Positions 1-7,894 of a DNA stretch of 64,000 nt are shown here, in pieces. This DNA comes from Thermanaerothrix sp034436175 (GTDB taxonomy: Bacteria; Chloroflexota; Anaerolineae; Anaerolineales; Anaerolineaceae). The notes below the pieces were generated by a model. That model was not told the origin of the DNA, searched no databases, and saw only the letters and a list, made by a program, of their open reading frames with translations. Where the stretch lies: the NCBI GenBank assembly GCA_964427505.1, contig CAYRUO010000001.1:1-64000 (forward strand), in the 5' to 3' direction. Position 1 is the stretch's first letter. Each line of letters begins with the position of its first letter. Both the position numbers and the translations under genes were made by a program.

Positions 1-734
1 CCACCGCCGTCCCGCCGACCCCTACCACCGCGGCGGCCTCACCGACCGCCACTCTGCCGCAACCCACGCTCACGGCGACGCCCCTGTTGCGCAGTGGGGG
101 CAGTTTCAAGGCGGTTTATTTCAGCACGCCGCCCAAACTGGATGGCGTATGGGATGAGTGGCCGGGGAGTGCCTATTCCTGCGAAAATGTCGTCTTCGGG
201 GCCAAAGAACGCAAGAATCGCGAGGATTTGGGCTGTTCCTTCCGCGTGGGTTGGGATGGCACCTACCTCTACGTGGCGTATAAGATTTATGATGATGTTT
301 ACGTCCAAGAAGCCAGCGGCGCCGACCTCTATAAAGGGGACAGTGTGGAGATTCTCTTCGATGCCGACCTTTACGGGGATTGGAACTCCCAGGTGCTCAG
401 CGGAGATGATTATCAGTTAGGTATCTCGCTGGGCCGCCCGGATCCCGAGGGCACCAAGGATGTCTATCTGTGGTTCCCGCGCACCAAGGCCGGCGGACGC
501 GATGATGTCAAGGTGGCCGTGGCCGCCCAGGACGGGCTCTACCGCGTGGAAGTGGCCGTGCCGTGGGGCCTGTTTGGGGTTAAGCCCGCCTCGAACCAGC
601 AGTATGGATTTGCCGTTTCGGCTTCAGATAACGATAAGCCAGGCGAGAAGGTGCAGCAGAGCATGGTCTCCAGCGCACCGTTCCGCCGCCTGACCGATCC
701 CACGACCTGGGGTATCTTGACCCTGACGCGGTGA
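1..734 (+). CDS. Exported protein with C-terminal CBM9-like domain (5' end outside window)
   Basis: The frame enters from before the window (first whole codon at base 3) and ends with TGA at 732-734, so only about 243 C-terminal residues are visible. The first ~30 are a Pro/Thr/Ala-rich linker (PTPTT, LPQPTLTATP). A ~205-residue beta-rich domain follows that resembles the carbohydrate-binding family 9 fold: it opens with FKAVYFSTPPKLDGVWDEW, carries GDSVEILFDAD in the middle and closes with WGILTLTR. In known proteins this domain sits at the end of exported enzymes or anchors and binds sugars. The linker supports an extracellular location. An in-frame TTG at 87 would cut into the linker and is not a believable start. 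The overall function cannot be told because the N-terminal part is missing. Confidence 0.75.
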   Translation, partial: TAVPPTPTTAAASPTATLPQPTLTATPLLRSGGSFKAVYFSTPPKLDGVWDEWPGSAYSCENVVFGAKERKNREDLGCSFRVGWDGTYLYVAYKIYDDVYVQEASGADLYKGDSVEILFDADLYGDWNSQVLSGDDYQLGISLGRPDPEGTKDVYLWFPRTKAGGRDDVKVAVAAQDGLYRVEVAVPWGLFGVKPASNQQYGFAVSASDNDKPGEKVQQSMVSSAPFRRLTDPTTWGILTLTR

Positions 735-744
735 CAAATCAAAA

Positions 745-777
745 CACACCGGGGGGTTGAACCGACCTCCCGGTGTG
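745..777. terminator. Bidirectional terminator between convergent genes
   Basis: A 12-bp stem (745-756 with 766-777, one G-T wobble) and 9-nt loop lies between the CBM9-like gene and the minus-strand thioredoxin gene. On the minus strand it is followed by GTTTTGATTT, a fair T-tract. On the plus strand the tail is weaker (CTTCG). It probably ends both transcripts. Confidence 0.7.
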
Positions 778-803
778 CTTCGATCCTCCAGCGGGCAGAG
801 GAT

Positions 804-1649
804 TTAGAACAGGATCAACGCCAGTTCGTTGCGGTACTGGCGGGTGAGCGGATTTTCCTCGCCCAGGATTTCGAGCAGACTCAGCACTACCTGGCGGGCT
901 TGATCCTCGCGGTAGCGCTTATCCTGGCGCAGGACATCCAGCAATCCATCCAGTGCGGCTAGGATGTTGCCGCGGCTGGCCAGGCGGATCGCGTTCCAAT
1001 AGGCGGCGGCCAACTCATCTTCCTCATCATCTTTGAGGCCCCAATGTTGGCGCAGTTCAACCAGCGCCTGGGCATAGGGTTTGAGCAACATGGCCTGGGC
1101 ATATTGGCGGCTGGGCGGGAAGGCTTCCAGGATGGCCAGCCCTTCATAACCCTTGCCCTGGGCCAGCAAGGCTTTAACCAAACCGAGTAGGGCGCGCGGG
1201 TCTTCCCCTTCCTCATCCAGAACCTCACGGAAGAGTTTCTCGGCTTCCGCCCACTCGCCCTCGGTGAGCAGACTCTCGGCTTTTTCCAATTTCAGCGCGG
1301 TCGGGCTGGGTGGTTGTAAGCGCTCCAGAAACTCGCGCAGGCGGGGTTCGGGAATGGCACCGACGAACTCGGCCACCACCTGCCCGTTGACGAAGGCTTT
1401 TACCGTGGGCAGACTGCGCACGCCGTAGCGTAGAGCCAAATTGGGGTTTTCATCCACATTAACCCGTGCCAGGCGGAAGCGCCCTTGTGCTTCATCGGCT
1501 AAACGCACCAATAAAGCCCCCAGGTCGCGGCAGGGACGGCACCACGCCGCCCAAAAATCTACCACCACCGGAACATTCTGCGAATAGGCCAGTACCTCGT
1601 ATTCAAAATCGGCTTCACTTACGTCTACAATGTAATCTGGGCTCATCAT
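804..1649 (-). CDS. ybbN: Thioredoxin-domain protein with C-terminal TPR region (YbbN/CnoX family)
   Basis: The 281-residue protein starts with a thioredoxin fold (residues ~8-110) holding the redox motif WCRPC (Cys37, Cys40) and the cis-Pro segment RSLPTVKAF. The rest (~115-281) is helical and TPR-like, as in YbbN/CnoX, which guard proteins from oxidative damage and hand them to chaperones. Both motif cysteines are present, so it could also act as a true disulfide reductase; E. coli CnoX lacks a working CxxC. No signal peptide is seen, so it is cytoplasmic. The start is supported by AAGGAGT about five bases before tandem ATG codons at 1649 and 1646. It is separated by ~100 bases from the next minus-strand gene upstream. 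Confidence 0.85.
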   Translation of the reverse strand: MMSPDYIVDVSEADFEYEVLAYSQNVPVVVDFWAAWCRPCRDLGALLVRLADEAQGRFRLARVNVDENPNLALRYGVRSLPTVKAFVNGQVVAEFVGAIPEPRLREFLERLQPPSPTALKLEKAESLLTEGEWAEAEKLFREVLDEEGEDPRALLGLVKALLAQGKGYEGLAILEAFPPSRQYAQAMLLKPYAQALVELRQHWGLKDDEEDELAAAYWNAIRLASRGNILAALDGLLDVLRQDKRYREDQARQVVLSLLEILGEENPLTRQYRNELALILF

Positions 1650-1750
1650 CGGCTACTCCTTATCCATTTACCCAGGGGTTTACACCTATGGCTTCCTGTA
1701 TCGTTTGTATTGTACCCATCCTTTGTTAATTTTTTGTCGGAATATATCGG

Positions 1751-2179
1751 TTAACCTTCATCGTCTCCCTCATCGCTGACGATGCCGGGTTGTTCAACCC
1801 GTAATACCTCACCGTGCAGATTGATCACAACCCGAAAACCCATCATGCCCAGGTAAGCCCGTCCCTCTTCAGGGATGCCGGTTTGCAGTAACTGCTCGAA
1901 CTGCTTGTCCAGGTTGCGCAACTGAGTATAGATCATGGCACGTGAGAAGGGATCTTCTTGCCCCAGCATCTTAGCCGTTTGCTCACTCAGCAGGTCCTCG
2001 TGCCCCTCGATTTGTTGACGCATAATGTCCAGCACTTGGCGATCCACCTGTTCCGAGGGAATATGCCTCCGAAAGCCGCGGTCGTTGACCACGTAGCAGG
2101 GTTCATCGCCGACGTAAGCCACTTCGACCGGTTGATCGTTCTCGTCCACAACCAAACCTGCAAACAAAGGTTGCCGCAT
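1751..2179 (-). CDS. Conserved hypothetical protein, 142 aa
   Basis: I do not recognise a family. It is soluble, acidic at the C-terminus (IVSDEGDDEG), with a short beta-rich N-terminal part (FAGLVVDENDQPVEVAYV) followed by amphipathic helices (QVDRQVLDIMRQQIEGHEDL) and a final beta segment (GFRVVINLHGEVLRVEQPG). There are no membrane segments and no obvious catalytic motif. The start ATG at 2179 is preceded by AGGAGAGGT, a strong ribosome site. It lies 15 bases downstream of the LURP-one-like gene and is probably in the same transcript. Confidence 0.6.
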   Translation of the reverse strand: MRQPLFAGLVVDENDQPVEVAYVGDEPCYVVNDRGFRRHIPSEQVDRQVLDIMRQQIEGHEDLLSEQTAKMLGQEDPFSRAMIYTQLRNLDKQFEQLLQTGIPEEGRAYLGMMGFRVVINLHGEVLRVEQPGIVSDEGDDEG

Positions 2180-2194
2180 AGTACCTCTCCTAGC

Positions 2195-2776
2195 CTAACT
2201 GCTCTGTTTGCCCTCGATGATGGCCAACAGAATCGCCGCTGCTAATCCCAGGCGGCGGTCGAACTGACGCGCTGTGTCAACGGTAAAGTCAATCTCCATT
2301 TCGTAGCGGAAGAGATGAAAGCGCTGACGATATTCGGCTACGGGGATTGTCCCCAGGGTGGCAAGATAGTGCTGGGGCAGTAGAGCGCCGAGCAGGAAGC
2401 GCCGCAACAGGGCGCGTCCGAGCGAGTCTTCCTGAATCCTACCGATCACCTCATCACCGGCGTTGAGGATTTGCCACTCATCACGGGCCAGCGATTGCCA
2501 CCCGCGGCGGCGCAGTGCGCCGACTTTGATCCCACTGACGCTTTCGACCACATCATAAGCGGCGGAGAAATCCAGCACTTGGCGGGCGCGAATCTGGAGT
2601 ACCTCTTGGGTCATACCCTCATCGCGATAGACCCGGATATCTTCTTTGAGGCGGAACATGCGTTGACGTGAGAAAAGCACCATGTCGTTCTGGGGCGTGT
2701 AAATACGCACCGTGCCGGTCAGGGCGAGCACCTGGCGTTTGAGCAGATAGCGGGTATAACCAAAGATGGATTCCAT
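2195..2776 (-). CDS. LURP-one-related / scramblase-like (tubby C-terminal fold) protein
   Basis: The 193-residue product has the pattern of LURP-one-related proteins, which adopt the tubby C-terminal/scramblase beta-barrel fold: MVLFSRQRMFRLKEDIRVY, then DVVESVSGIKVGALRRRGW, WQILNAGDEVIGRIQEDS, and a hydrophobic C-terminal helix (GLAAAILLAII). Bacterial members have no settled function; plant members are defence-related and mammalian ones move phospholipids. I chose ATG 2776 because GGAAG lies about seven bases upstream. The open frame extends to 2917, but that part overlaps the end of the L,D-transpeptidase gene and lacks a ribosome site. Confidence 0.65.
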   Translation of the reverse strand: MESIFGYTRYLLKRQVLALTGTVRIYTPQNDMVLFSRQRMFRLKEDIRVYRDEGMTQEVLQIRARQVLDFSAAYDVVESVSGIKVGALRRRGWQSLARDEWQILNAGDEVIGRIQEDSLGRALLRRFLLGALLPQHYLATLGTIPVAEYRQRFHLFRYEMEIDFTVDTARQFDRRLGLAAAILLAIIEGKQSS

Positions 2777-2796
2777 GTAAATGCTTCCTTCAATTA

Positions 2797-3858
2797 CTAT
2801 TCTACAACAATGACGGCAGTTCCGCGCTCGGCTGTGACATAGTTTGTGTCCAGCGGGACGGCGGGATAAGTCCAGCGGTAGATCCACAATGCATCTTGCG
2901 GGCTTAGGTTGATGCACCCGTGACTGCGGGGGCGTCCAAAGTCATTATGCCAGTAGGTGCCGTGGAAAGAAATGCCGTTGTCCATCAGGTAACTGACCCA
3001 GGGCACGCCGGGCAAGTCATAGGAGTTGGGCGCGGCCCGGTCGCCGGCTGCCATATGGCGCGAGGGGCGTTTGCGGTGGGTCTGATAGCGCCCGGGCGGG
3101 GTGCGAAAATCGCCGTCGCGGAAGCGCGCCCCCGTGGCAGCGCGGGCGGCAAAGACCGGTTTATCACCTTCCCACGCAAGGACGATTTGGAAACCCAAAC
3201 GCACCTCGATCCATTTTTCATCGGCCGGTACCTGCGGGGAAAGGGGCGCAATATCGTCGGGCTGGACAGCGCGCAGATGTGTCGCCCGGGCAAAGAAGGC
3301 CACCGGCCACTTATCATCTACGATACGATACCACCATTCGCCATGCTCGTCTTGTACGGCCTGGGTAACCCAGAAGGTGGCGCTGTAATAGAGGCGGTAG
3401 GCTACGCTCCAGGTCAGGTGTGGATGCCATAAAGCGTCGGTATAAGGTACCGTGACCTCAAATAGGCGGCCCTGGGAGGGAATTTCCGTTAGGGGCAATT
3501 GGGGCTGTAACGCTACCGGTTGAACCTCACCGGAATGTACATACGCTTCATCGTTGAGCAAGTACCAAATGCGGTTATGACCGGGGGTTTCATCACCCAG
3601 GGTAACAGCAGTGATCGGCAGGACGAGATCGCGCCAGTAGGTTTTGCGGATGTTGGCCGAAAACGAGGGGCGGTCGTAGCCCTCGGTTTTAGGCGGGATA
3701 ATTCGTCCCAGCGAAAGGCCAAGGTTTTGGGGATCGGCGCTTTTTCCGGCCACAAGGGAGAAGGGCCATTCAGGCGTGCCGATCAGCGCCAGTAGACCTG
3801 CCACACACCAGCGCAGGAATTCGCGACGCGTGAGGGAGGGCAGGTCCAACGGTGGCAT
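2797..3858 (-). CDS. L,D-transpeptidase (YkuD domain) with Tat-like leader
   Basis: The 353-residue protein begins with a twin-arginine-like leader (LTRREFLRWCVAGLLALIG), pointing to export in folded form. The C-terminal YkuD domain (~215-353) has the catalytic signature HGTYWHNDFG then RSHGCINL, with Cys315 as the expected nucleophile and both histidines in place. Such enzymes form 3-3 peptide cross-links in peptidoglycan or attach proteins to it. The middle (~60-210) has no domain I can name, possibly SH3-like repeats (GRLFEVTVPYTDALW, GEWWYRIVDDKWPVAFFA). It follows a second, clearly paralogous YkuD gene by only three bases, so the two are very likely co-transcribed. Confidence 0.88.
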   Translation of the reverse strand: MPPLDLPSLTRREFLRWCVAGLLALIGTPEWPFSLVAGKSADPQNLGLSLGRIIPPKTEGYDRPSFSANIRKTYWRDLVLPITAVTLGDETPGHNRIWYLLNDEAYVHSGEVQPVALQPQLPLTEIPSQGRLFEVTVPYTDALWHPHLTWSVAYRLYYSATFWVTQAVQDEHGEWWYRIVDDKWPVAFFARATHLRAVQPDDIAPLSPQVPADEKWIEVRLGFQIVLAWEGDKPVFAARAATGARFRDGDFRTPPGRYQTHRKRPSRHMAAGDRAAPNSYDLPGVPWVSYLMDNGISFHGTYWHNDFGRPRSHGCINLSPQDALWIYRWTYPAVPLDTNYVTAERGTAVIVVE

Positions 3859-3861
3859 GGC

Positions 3862-4944
3862 TCAATCATGAATATTGACCAGCGTGCCCACAGAAGCCCA
3901 ATTGAACAGCCAGGCGGCGTCCTCGGTGCGCAGGTTGATGCAACCGTGGCTCATCGGGGTGCCGAAGTTGTTATGCCAGTAGGTGCCGTGCAGTCCGTAG
4001 CCTTTGTAGAAATACATGACATACGGGACATCGGGTAGGTAGTAACCTGGGCCGCGCATATCGGCATAGCGGTACTTGACATAAATGCGATACTGCCCGG
4101 TGACAGTAGGATAGCGCCAGGTGCCGGTTGAGACCAGGAACTGGTTGACCAGGGTTTGCCCTTCGTAGGCATAGACCATTTGCTCGCTCAAATCCACGTC
4201 AATCCAGCGCTCATCGCCTTCGACCTCAGGCAAGGTAACCGCATCTGCAAGGGGCGGCGTGGTGGGGGTAGCCGTGGGAAGGGGAGTGGGCGTGTCGGTC
4301 GGGGTAGGGCTGGGAGTGGCGGTTGGGGTGGGAGTGGCAGTCGGCGTTGCAGTGGGGGTGGCCGTTGCGGTCGGGGTGAGGGTGGGCTTGAGCAAAGCCG
4401 CTGCCGGGCGCGCCAATGAGGGACTGCGGGCGAAAACGACGCGCAGTTGGGGGCTTATGGACCACGCCGCCAACGCCAGACCGGTGAGGACAAAGACAAA
4501 CAAGGCTAACCAGAGCCAAGGGCGCCAACGCGGGACGACGTGGGGTTGTGCCTGGACGGTCGGCGCGGTACGGGTGGTAGGGCGTGGCCGACGAATCGGC
4601 ACGGGTTGGGTTTGGGCCAGCGCTTCGGCTATGGGGGCGTTGAATGTATAGGTAGAGGTGGAAGACGGCTTGGTTTGGGCCTGGCGCAGGCGGCGCACCG
4701 CCCAATGCATCCCTCGCCGCGCGGCACGGCTCTGCGGGTTGATGGCCAGCGCACGTTCTAGATAGGCAATGCTCTGGCGCGGCTCAGACAGGGCGGCCAG
4801 AATTAGCCAGGGTGTTTCCAGGTCGGGAAATTCACGCGCAGCGGCTTCGGCCAGGCGTTTGGCTTCGTCGGCACGTCCTTGGTGTAGAGCCTGACGAACC
4901 TGGTCCAGCCAATCCGAAGGCAGACTGCGCGCGGTAGAGGTCAT
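3862..4944 (-). CDS. Membrane-anchored L,D-transpeptidase with N-terminal TPR and Pro/Thr linker
   Basis: This 360-residue protein has a cytoplasmic TPR-like start (~10-85, ALAINPQSRAARRGMHW), a single membrane helix (~145-165, WLWLALFVFVLTGLALAAW), a long Pro/Thr repeat linker (about 4215-4390 in the DNA, units like PTATPTATP) and a YkuD domain (~245-360). The active site HGTYWHNNFG plus MSHGCINL is intact, with Cys335 as nucleophile. The layout places the catalytic domain outside the membrane, reaching into the wall on the linker, while the TPR part could bind a cytoplasmic partner. Its ATG overlaps the stop of the upstream amidase gene (ATGA, 4941-4944), indicating translational coupling. 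Confidence 0.88.
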   Translation of the reverse strand: MTSTARSLPSDWLDQVRQALHQGRADEAKRLAEAAAREFPDLETPWLILAALSEPRQSIAYLERALAINPQSRAARRGMHWAVRRLRQAQTKPSSTSTYTFNAPIAEALAQTQPVPIRRPRPTTRTAPTVQAQPHVVPRWRPWLWLALFVFVLTGLALAAWSISPQLRVVFARSPSLARPAAALLKPTLTPTATATPTATPTATPTPTATPSPTPTDTPTPLPTATPTTPPLADAVTLPEVEGDERWIDVDLSEQMVYAYEGQTLVNQFLVSTGTWRYPTVTGQYRIYVKYRYADMRGPGYYLPDVPYVMYFYKGYGLHGTYWHNNFGTPMSHGCINLRTEDAAWLFNWASVGTLVNIHD

Positions 4945-5726
4945 GGCGAGTTTCCGTTCTGTCCAGTGGGTTCGTTACGCAGGAAGCATAAGATCCCGTC
5001 GGCAACCCCTTGGGCCACACGGTCGGGTTCTTCGGTGAGGATACGCCGGTCGAGGTTGAGAAAGCCGGTTTCGATAATGGCGGCGGTGGTCTCGCTGTTG
5101 ATCTCGCTGAAGGTGTGGTATTCGGTCATATCGCGGGTGATGGTGTTCGGGTGATAGCGCAACCCGGTCGCTTTGGCGTAGCGATCCACCAGGCAGGCGG
5201 TGAGGCGTTCGGCCTTTTCCGGGAACAGGCTTGAGGACGCCGCGGCTACTTTAAATCCGGTGGCTTCGTCGTTGATGTAGTTGCAAGAGTCATTATGAAT
5301 AGAGACCAGGACTTGGGCTTGGTAACCGGCCAGGCGTTCATCAAATTCGTTGAGCAGATCCACCTGATAACCGGCGGCGAGCAGGCGTTGTTGCACGCGT
5401 AATGCAATTTCCAAATTAACCTGGGCTTCGGTCAAGCCGTCCGGGCAGACGGCGCCGGAGTCGTTCCCGGCATGACCGGCGACAATCCCTACGCGCGGCA
5501 TGGGGCGCGGCGTGGGTGTGGGATAGGCTGCGCCTGGATTGGCCTGAAAGGCCTGGAACATGGCTTCCAGGGAACGGTTGGAGAATAAACCGGTCGGTGT
5601 GAACAACGTCAACAGAGTGGCCATAATCAGCCCAACGCTGACCACCGTCCAGATAATGGAAAGTGAGGTTGGCGGGGAGGCCGAAGTTGAGGTTTCCGGG
5701 ACTTCATCGAACGCGTTTTCGTCCAT
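4941..5726 (-). CDS. N-acetylmuramoyl-L-alanine amidase (Amidase_3), membrane-anchored
   Basis: The 261-residue enzyme has one N-terminal membrane helix (~24-42) and a Pro-rich spacer, then an Amidase_3 domain (~78-250). The expected zinc ligands and catalytic acid are visible: His85 in IVAGHAGND, Glu100 in GLTEAQVNLEIAL, His144 in VSIHNDSC, and Glu219 in AAIIETGFLN. Enzymes of this kind cut the bond between MurNAc and L-Ala of the stem peptide. It is the first gene of a three-gene cell-wall operon, overlapping the next gene by four bases. Cleavage by this amidase and cross-linking by the two downstream transpeptidases suggest joint wall remodelling. Confidence 0.88.
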   Translation of the reverse strand: MDENAFDEVPETSTSASPPTSLSIIWTVVSVGLIMATLLTLFTPTGLFSNRSLEAMFQAFQANPGAAYPTPTPRPMPRVGIVAGHAGNDSGAVCPDGLTEAQVNLEIALRVQQRLLAAGYQVDLLNEFDERLAGYQAQVLVSIHNDSCNYINDEATGFKVAAASSSLFPEKAERLTACLVDRYAKATGLRYHPNTITRDMTEYHTFSEINSETTAAIIETGFLNLDRRILTEEPDRVAQGVADGILCFLRNEPTGQNGNSP

Positions 5727-5833
5727 ACCTTAATCACCAGGGTGGTTGTTAAGATGATTATATCCGCAATTGGGCTATTCACCTTGGATTTGGAGGTGGG
5801 CTTATATGTATAAATGTTATCTTGTTTATCATC

Positions 5834-5862
5834 TTGACGCCGCGATGGCAAGTGAGTATAAC
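5834..5862 (+). promoter_or_regulatory. Predicted sigma-70-type promoter of the flavin reductase gene
   Basis: TTGACG (5834-5839), a 17-base spacer and TATAAC (5857-5862) match the housekeeping consensus well. Transcription would begin near 5869, leaving a ~50-base leader before ATG 5922. Confidence 0.6.
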
Positions 5863-5921
5863 CAAGCCTGCCGGCACGACCGCCGGTATAGATGAGCGAT
5901 AATACGGAGGTTGCAATCTCA

Positions 5922-6407
5922 ATGCCAGTCACAGCCGATTTACTTCGTCAAGCCATGCGTCATTGGACGACCGGGGTAAGTGTGGTGACCAGTTGTGCAG
6001 AGGGCATCTGCCATGGGATGACGGTTAACTCGTTTACATCGGTTTCATTGGAGCCCCCGCTGGTTACGGTAACCCTTAATCAGCAAACTCGCACCCAAGC
6101 GCTGGTAGCAAAATCCAGGGTGTTTGGTGTTACAATATTACGTGAAGGGCAGGAAGCCATCTCCGAACGATTTGCGGGTCGCCAGTTTGAGGCCGAGAAC
6201 CGATTGGCGGGATTGGAGACCTTTTGCCTGGTAACAGGCGCGCCGTTGCTCAAGGCGGGGCTAGTTGGGTTGGATTGCCGCGTCGTTTTTGAGTATCCCA
6301 TGCCGGATTCGGTGCTCTACATTGCTGAAGTGCTGGCGATTCAGTTGGGTGAACCGGGGTGGCCGTTGGTATATCACAATCGGGCTTATCACCAGTTACA
6401 GCGATGA
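5922..6407 (+). CDS. Flavin reductase-like domain protein
   Basis: The 161-residue protein is a complete flavin reductase-like (FMN-binding split barrel) domain: FRRxxG-like start LLRQAMRHWTTGVSVVTSC, then GMTVNSFTSVSLEPPLVTV, RVFGVTILREGQEAISERFAG and a C-terminal YIAEVLAIQ strand. Family members use NAD(P)H to reduce FMN or FAD for a partner monooxygenase, or bind flavin themselves. I prefer ATG 5922 (GGAGG 11 bases upstream, and family proteins begin close to this point) over an in-frame ATG at 5892 without a ribosome site. The stop overlaps the start of the AMMECR1 gene (ATGA at 6404-6407). Confidence 0.82.
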   Translation: MPVTADLLRQAMRHWTTGVSVVTSCAEGICHGMTVNSFTSVSLEPPLVTVTLNQQTRTQALVAKSRVFGVTILREGQEAISERFAGRQFEAENRLAGLETFCLVTGAPLLKAGLVGLDCRVVFEYPMPDSVLYIAEVLAIQLGEPGWPLVYHNRAYHQLQR

Positions 6408-6976
6408 CCGATGCACCGTTGAGTGAAGAGGAAAAGCGTCTGCTGTTGCGGTTGGCGCGCGAAGCGATCGAAGCGGCGGTCAACCGGCGACCATTGCCGC
6501 CTTTGAATTGGGAGACACTGCCGCCGCGTCTGCGCGAACCGGGGGCAACCTTTGTGACCCTGACGCGGCGCGGTCAGTTGCGCGGCTGTATTGGGGCGTT
6601 GGAGGCCTACCAGCCGCTGGCCGAAGATGTGCGCGAGCATGCTGTCGCCGCGGCGCTGGAAGATTACCGCTTCCCGCCGGTGCGCCCGGAGGAAGTACCT
6701 GAGTTAAAGATCGAAATCTCGCGGTTAACGCCGTTGCAACCCTTGGAGTACGAGAACCCTGAGGATCTCTTGCGCAAACTACGCCCCGGTGTGGATGGTG
6801 TGGTGATCCGGGATGGCTTTCGGCGGGCTACTTTCCTACCCCAGGTGTGGGAAAAATTACCCGATCCGGCGCGATTTCTAGACAATTTGTGCATGAAGAT
6901 GGGGGCGCCGCGTAACTTGTGGCGCACCAAGAAACTGGACGTTTTCACCTATCAAGTTGAAGAATTCCACGAATAG
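6404..6976 (+). CDS. AMMECR1 (AmmA-type) domain protein
   Basis: The 190-residue product matches the AMMECR1 family along its length: the strictly conserved signature LRGCIGALEAYQPL, then EDYRFPPVRPEEVPELKIEIS, and GVDGVVIRDGFRRATFLPQVW. Bacterial homologs are often beside MEMO and radical SAM (AmmB-like) genes, but no such partner is present here; the only neighbour is the flavin reductase whose stop codon overlaps this start. The biochemical role is unsettled in the literature. ATG 6404 is chosen over 6359 because of the coupled ATGA overlap and because family proteins start here (DAPLSEEEKRLLLRLAREAI). Confidence 0.85.
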   Translation: MTDAPLSEEEKRLLLRLAREAIEAAVNRRPLPPLNWETLPPRLREPGATFVTLTRRGQLRGCIGALEAYQPLAEDVREHAVAAALEDYRFPPVRPEEVPELKIEISRLTPLQPLEYENPEDLLRKLRPGVDGVVIRDGFRRATFLPQVWEKLPDPARFLDNLCMKMGAPRNLWRTKKLDVFTYQVEEFHE

Positions 6977-7032
6977 AGCACTGGGGGAAAACAGCCGCAA
7001 GAAAACGGGCGAAAAATCCTCGCCAATGGGTA

Positions 7033-7061
7033 TTGCATTGGACTTGTTATATCGTTATAAT
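7033..7061 (+). promoter_or_regulatory. Promoter of the GntR/sugar-transport operon with overlapping dyad
   Basis: TTGCAT (7033-7038), 17-base spacer and TATAAT (7056-7061). The dyad TTATA-TCGT-TATAA (7047-7060) overlaps the -10 box, a position expected for an operator of the GntR protein encoded just downstream. The operator role is inference. Confidence 0.55.
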
Positions 7062-7093
7062 GATTAAGAGACCCCCCTGAAGCGAGGGCGAGA

Positions 7094-7831
7094 ATGATCA
7101 TTCCGCATCCGCAACCGTTTACCCCCCTGTACTATCAAATTGAACAGCAAATCCTGGAAGAAATTCACCAAGGCCGCTTGAAGCCAGGGGATCGTTTGCC
7201 CTCGGAGCCGGAACTCTCGCGTCGGTTTGGCGTTAGCCGCATCACCATCCGACGCGCCCTTAAGGATCTCAGCCAGCAGGGCATCATTTACTCCCGCCAG
7301 GGAAAGGGTACTTTCGTTGCCCAGGCGCGCATCCGCGAGATTTCGGGCTTTCGCTCGTTCAGCGACGATATCCGCGCCCGTGGTTTAACGCCGAGTTCGC
7401 GCGTGGTGGATTTTAGCCGCCTGCCGGCGGACGAAGGGGTTGCCCAACGGTTGGGGGTAGAGGTGGGTGAGCCGGTCTATTGTTTACAGCGGGTGCGTCT
7501 GGCCAATGATCAGCCGGTCGCCTTTGAAATTGCTTATCTGCCGGTACGGTTGTGTCCGGATCTGGAACGCTTTGATTTCAGCACGGCATCACTTTATGCC
7601 GTCCTACGGGAGCACTACCGTGTTTTTCCGACCTGGGCAGAAGCGGAAATCGAGGCTAGCGCCGCTTCGCCTGAAGTAGCCCATCATCTGGGAATGAAAA
7701 TCGGTGAGCCGGTGTTGGTTGCCTACCGCCAGACCTACACCGAGCGTTTTGAGATTATCGAATTTGTCAAATCCATTTACTGTGGGAAGCGGTTCACATT
7801 CTACGTTGGCCGTCAGTATATTGGCAACTGA
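7094..7831 (+). CDS. GntR-family transcriptional regulator, HutC/UTRA subfamily
   Basis: The 245-residue regulator has an N-terminal winged helix (~10-75) with the family sequence LPSEPELSRRFGVSRITIRR and ALKDLSQQGIIYSRQGKGTF, and a C-terminal UTRA ligand domain (~90-240; FRSFSDDIRARGL, YCLQRVRLANDQPVAFEIAY). UTRA regulators commonly sense phosphorylated sugars or amino sugars; NagR and DasR are examples. It is the first gene of a co-directional cluster with an ABC sugar importer, ROK kinase and SIS enzyme, so it very likely represses that operon until the sugar or its phosphate appears. A dyad over its promoter's -10 box is a candidate operator. Confidence 0.85.
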   Translation: MIIPHPQPFTPLYYQIEQQILEEIHQGRLKPGDRLPSEPELSRRFGVSRITIRRALKDLSQQGIIYSRQGKGTFVAQARIREISGFRSFSDDIRARGLTPSSRVVDFSRLPADEGVAQRLGVEVGEPVYCLQRVRLANDQPVAFEIAYLPVRLCPDLERFDFSTASLYAVLREHYRVFPTWAEAEIEASAASPEVAHHLGMKIGEPVLVAYRQTYTERFEIIEFVKSIYCGKRFTFYVGRQYIGN

Positions 7832-7894
7832 AAGCGAGCAACGGCCATTTTCTCACCCAACCCATTCCAATTTTTTTCAGTCAGGAGGTGTTCT

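Noticed and set aside
2777..2917. N-terminal extension of the LURP-one-like protein
   Set aside because: It overlaps the conserved C-terminus of the L,D-transpeptidase gene and a good ribosome site fits ATG 2776.
4215..4390. Tandem repeats resembling a repeat array or Gly/Val-rich ORFs on the plus strand
   Set aside because: The repeats encode the Pro/Thr linker of the minus-strand L,D-transpeptidase; the plus-strand ORFs are shadows.
7055..7069. Sequence TTATAATGATTAAGA resembling a PerR box upstream of the GntR gene
   Set aside because: Two of the 14 fixed positions fail and it is largely the -10 box; the downstream operon has no stress or metal function.
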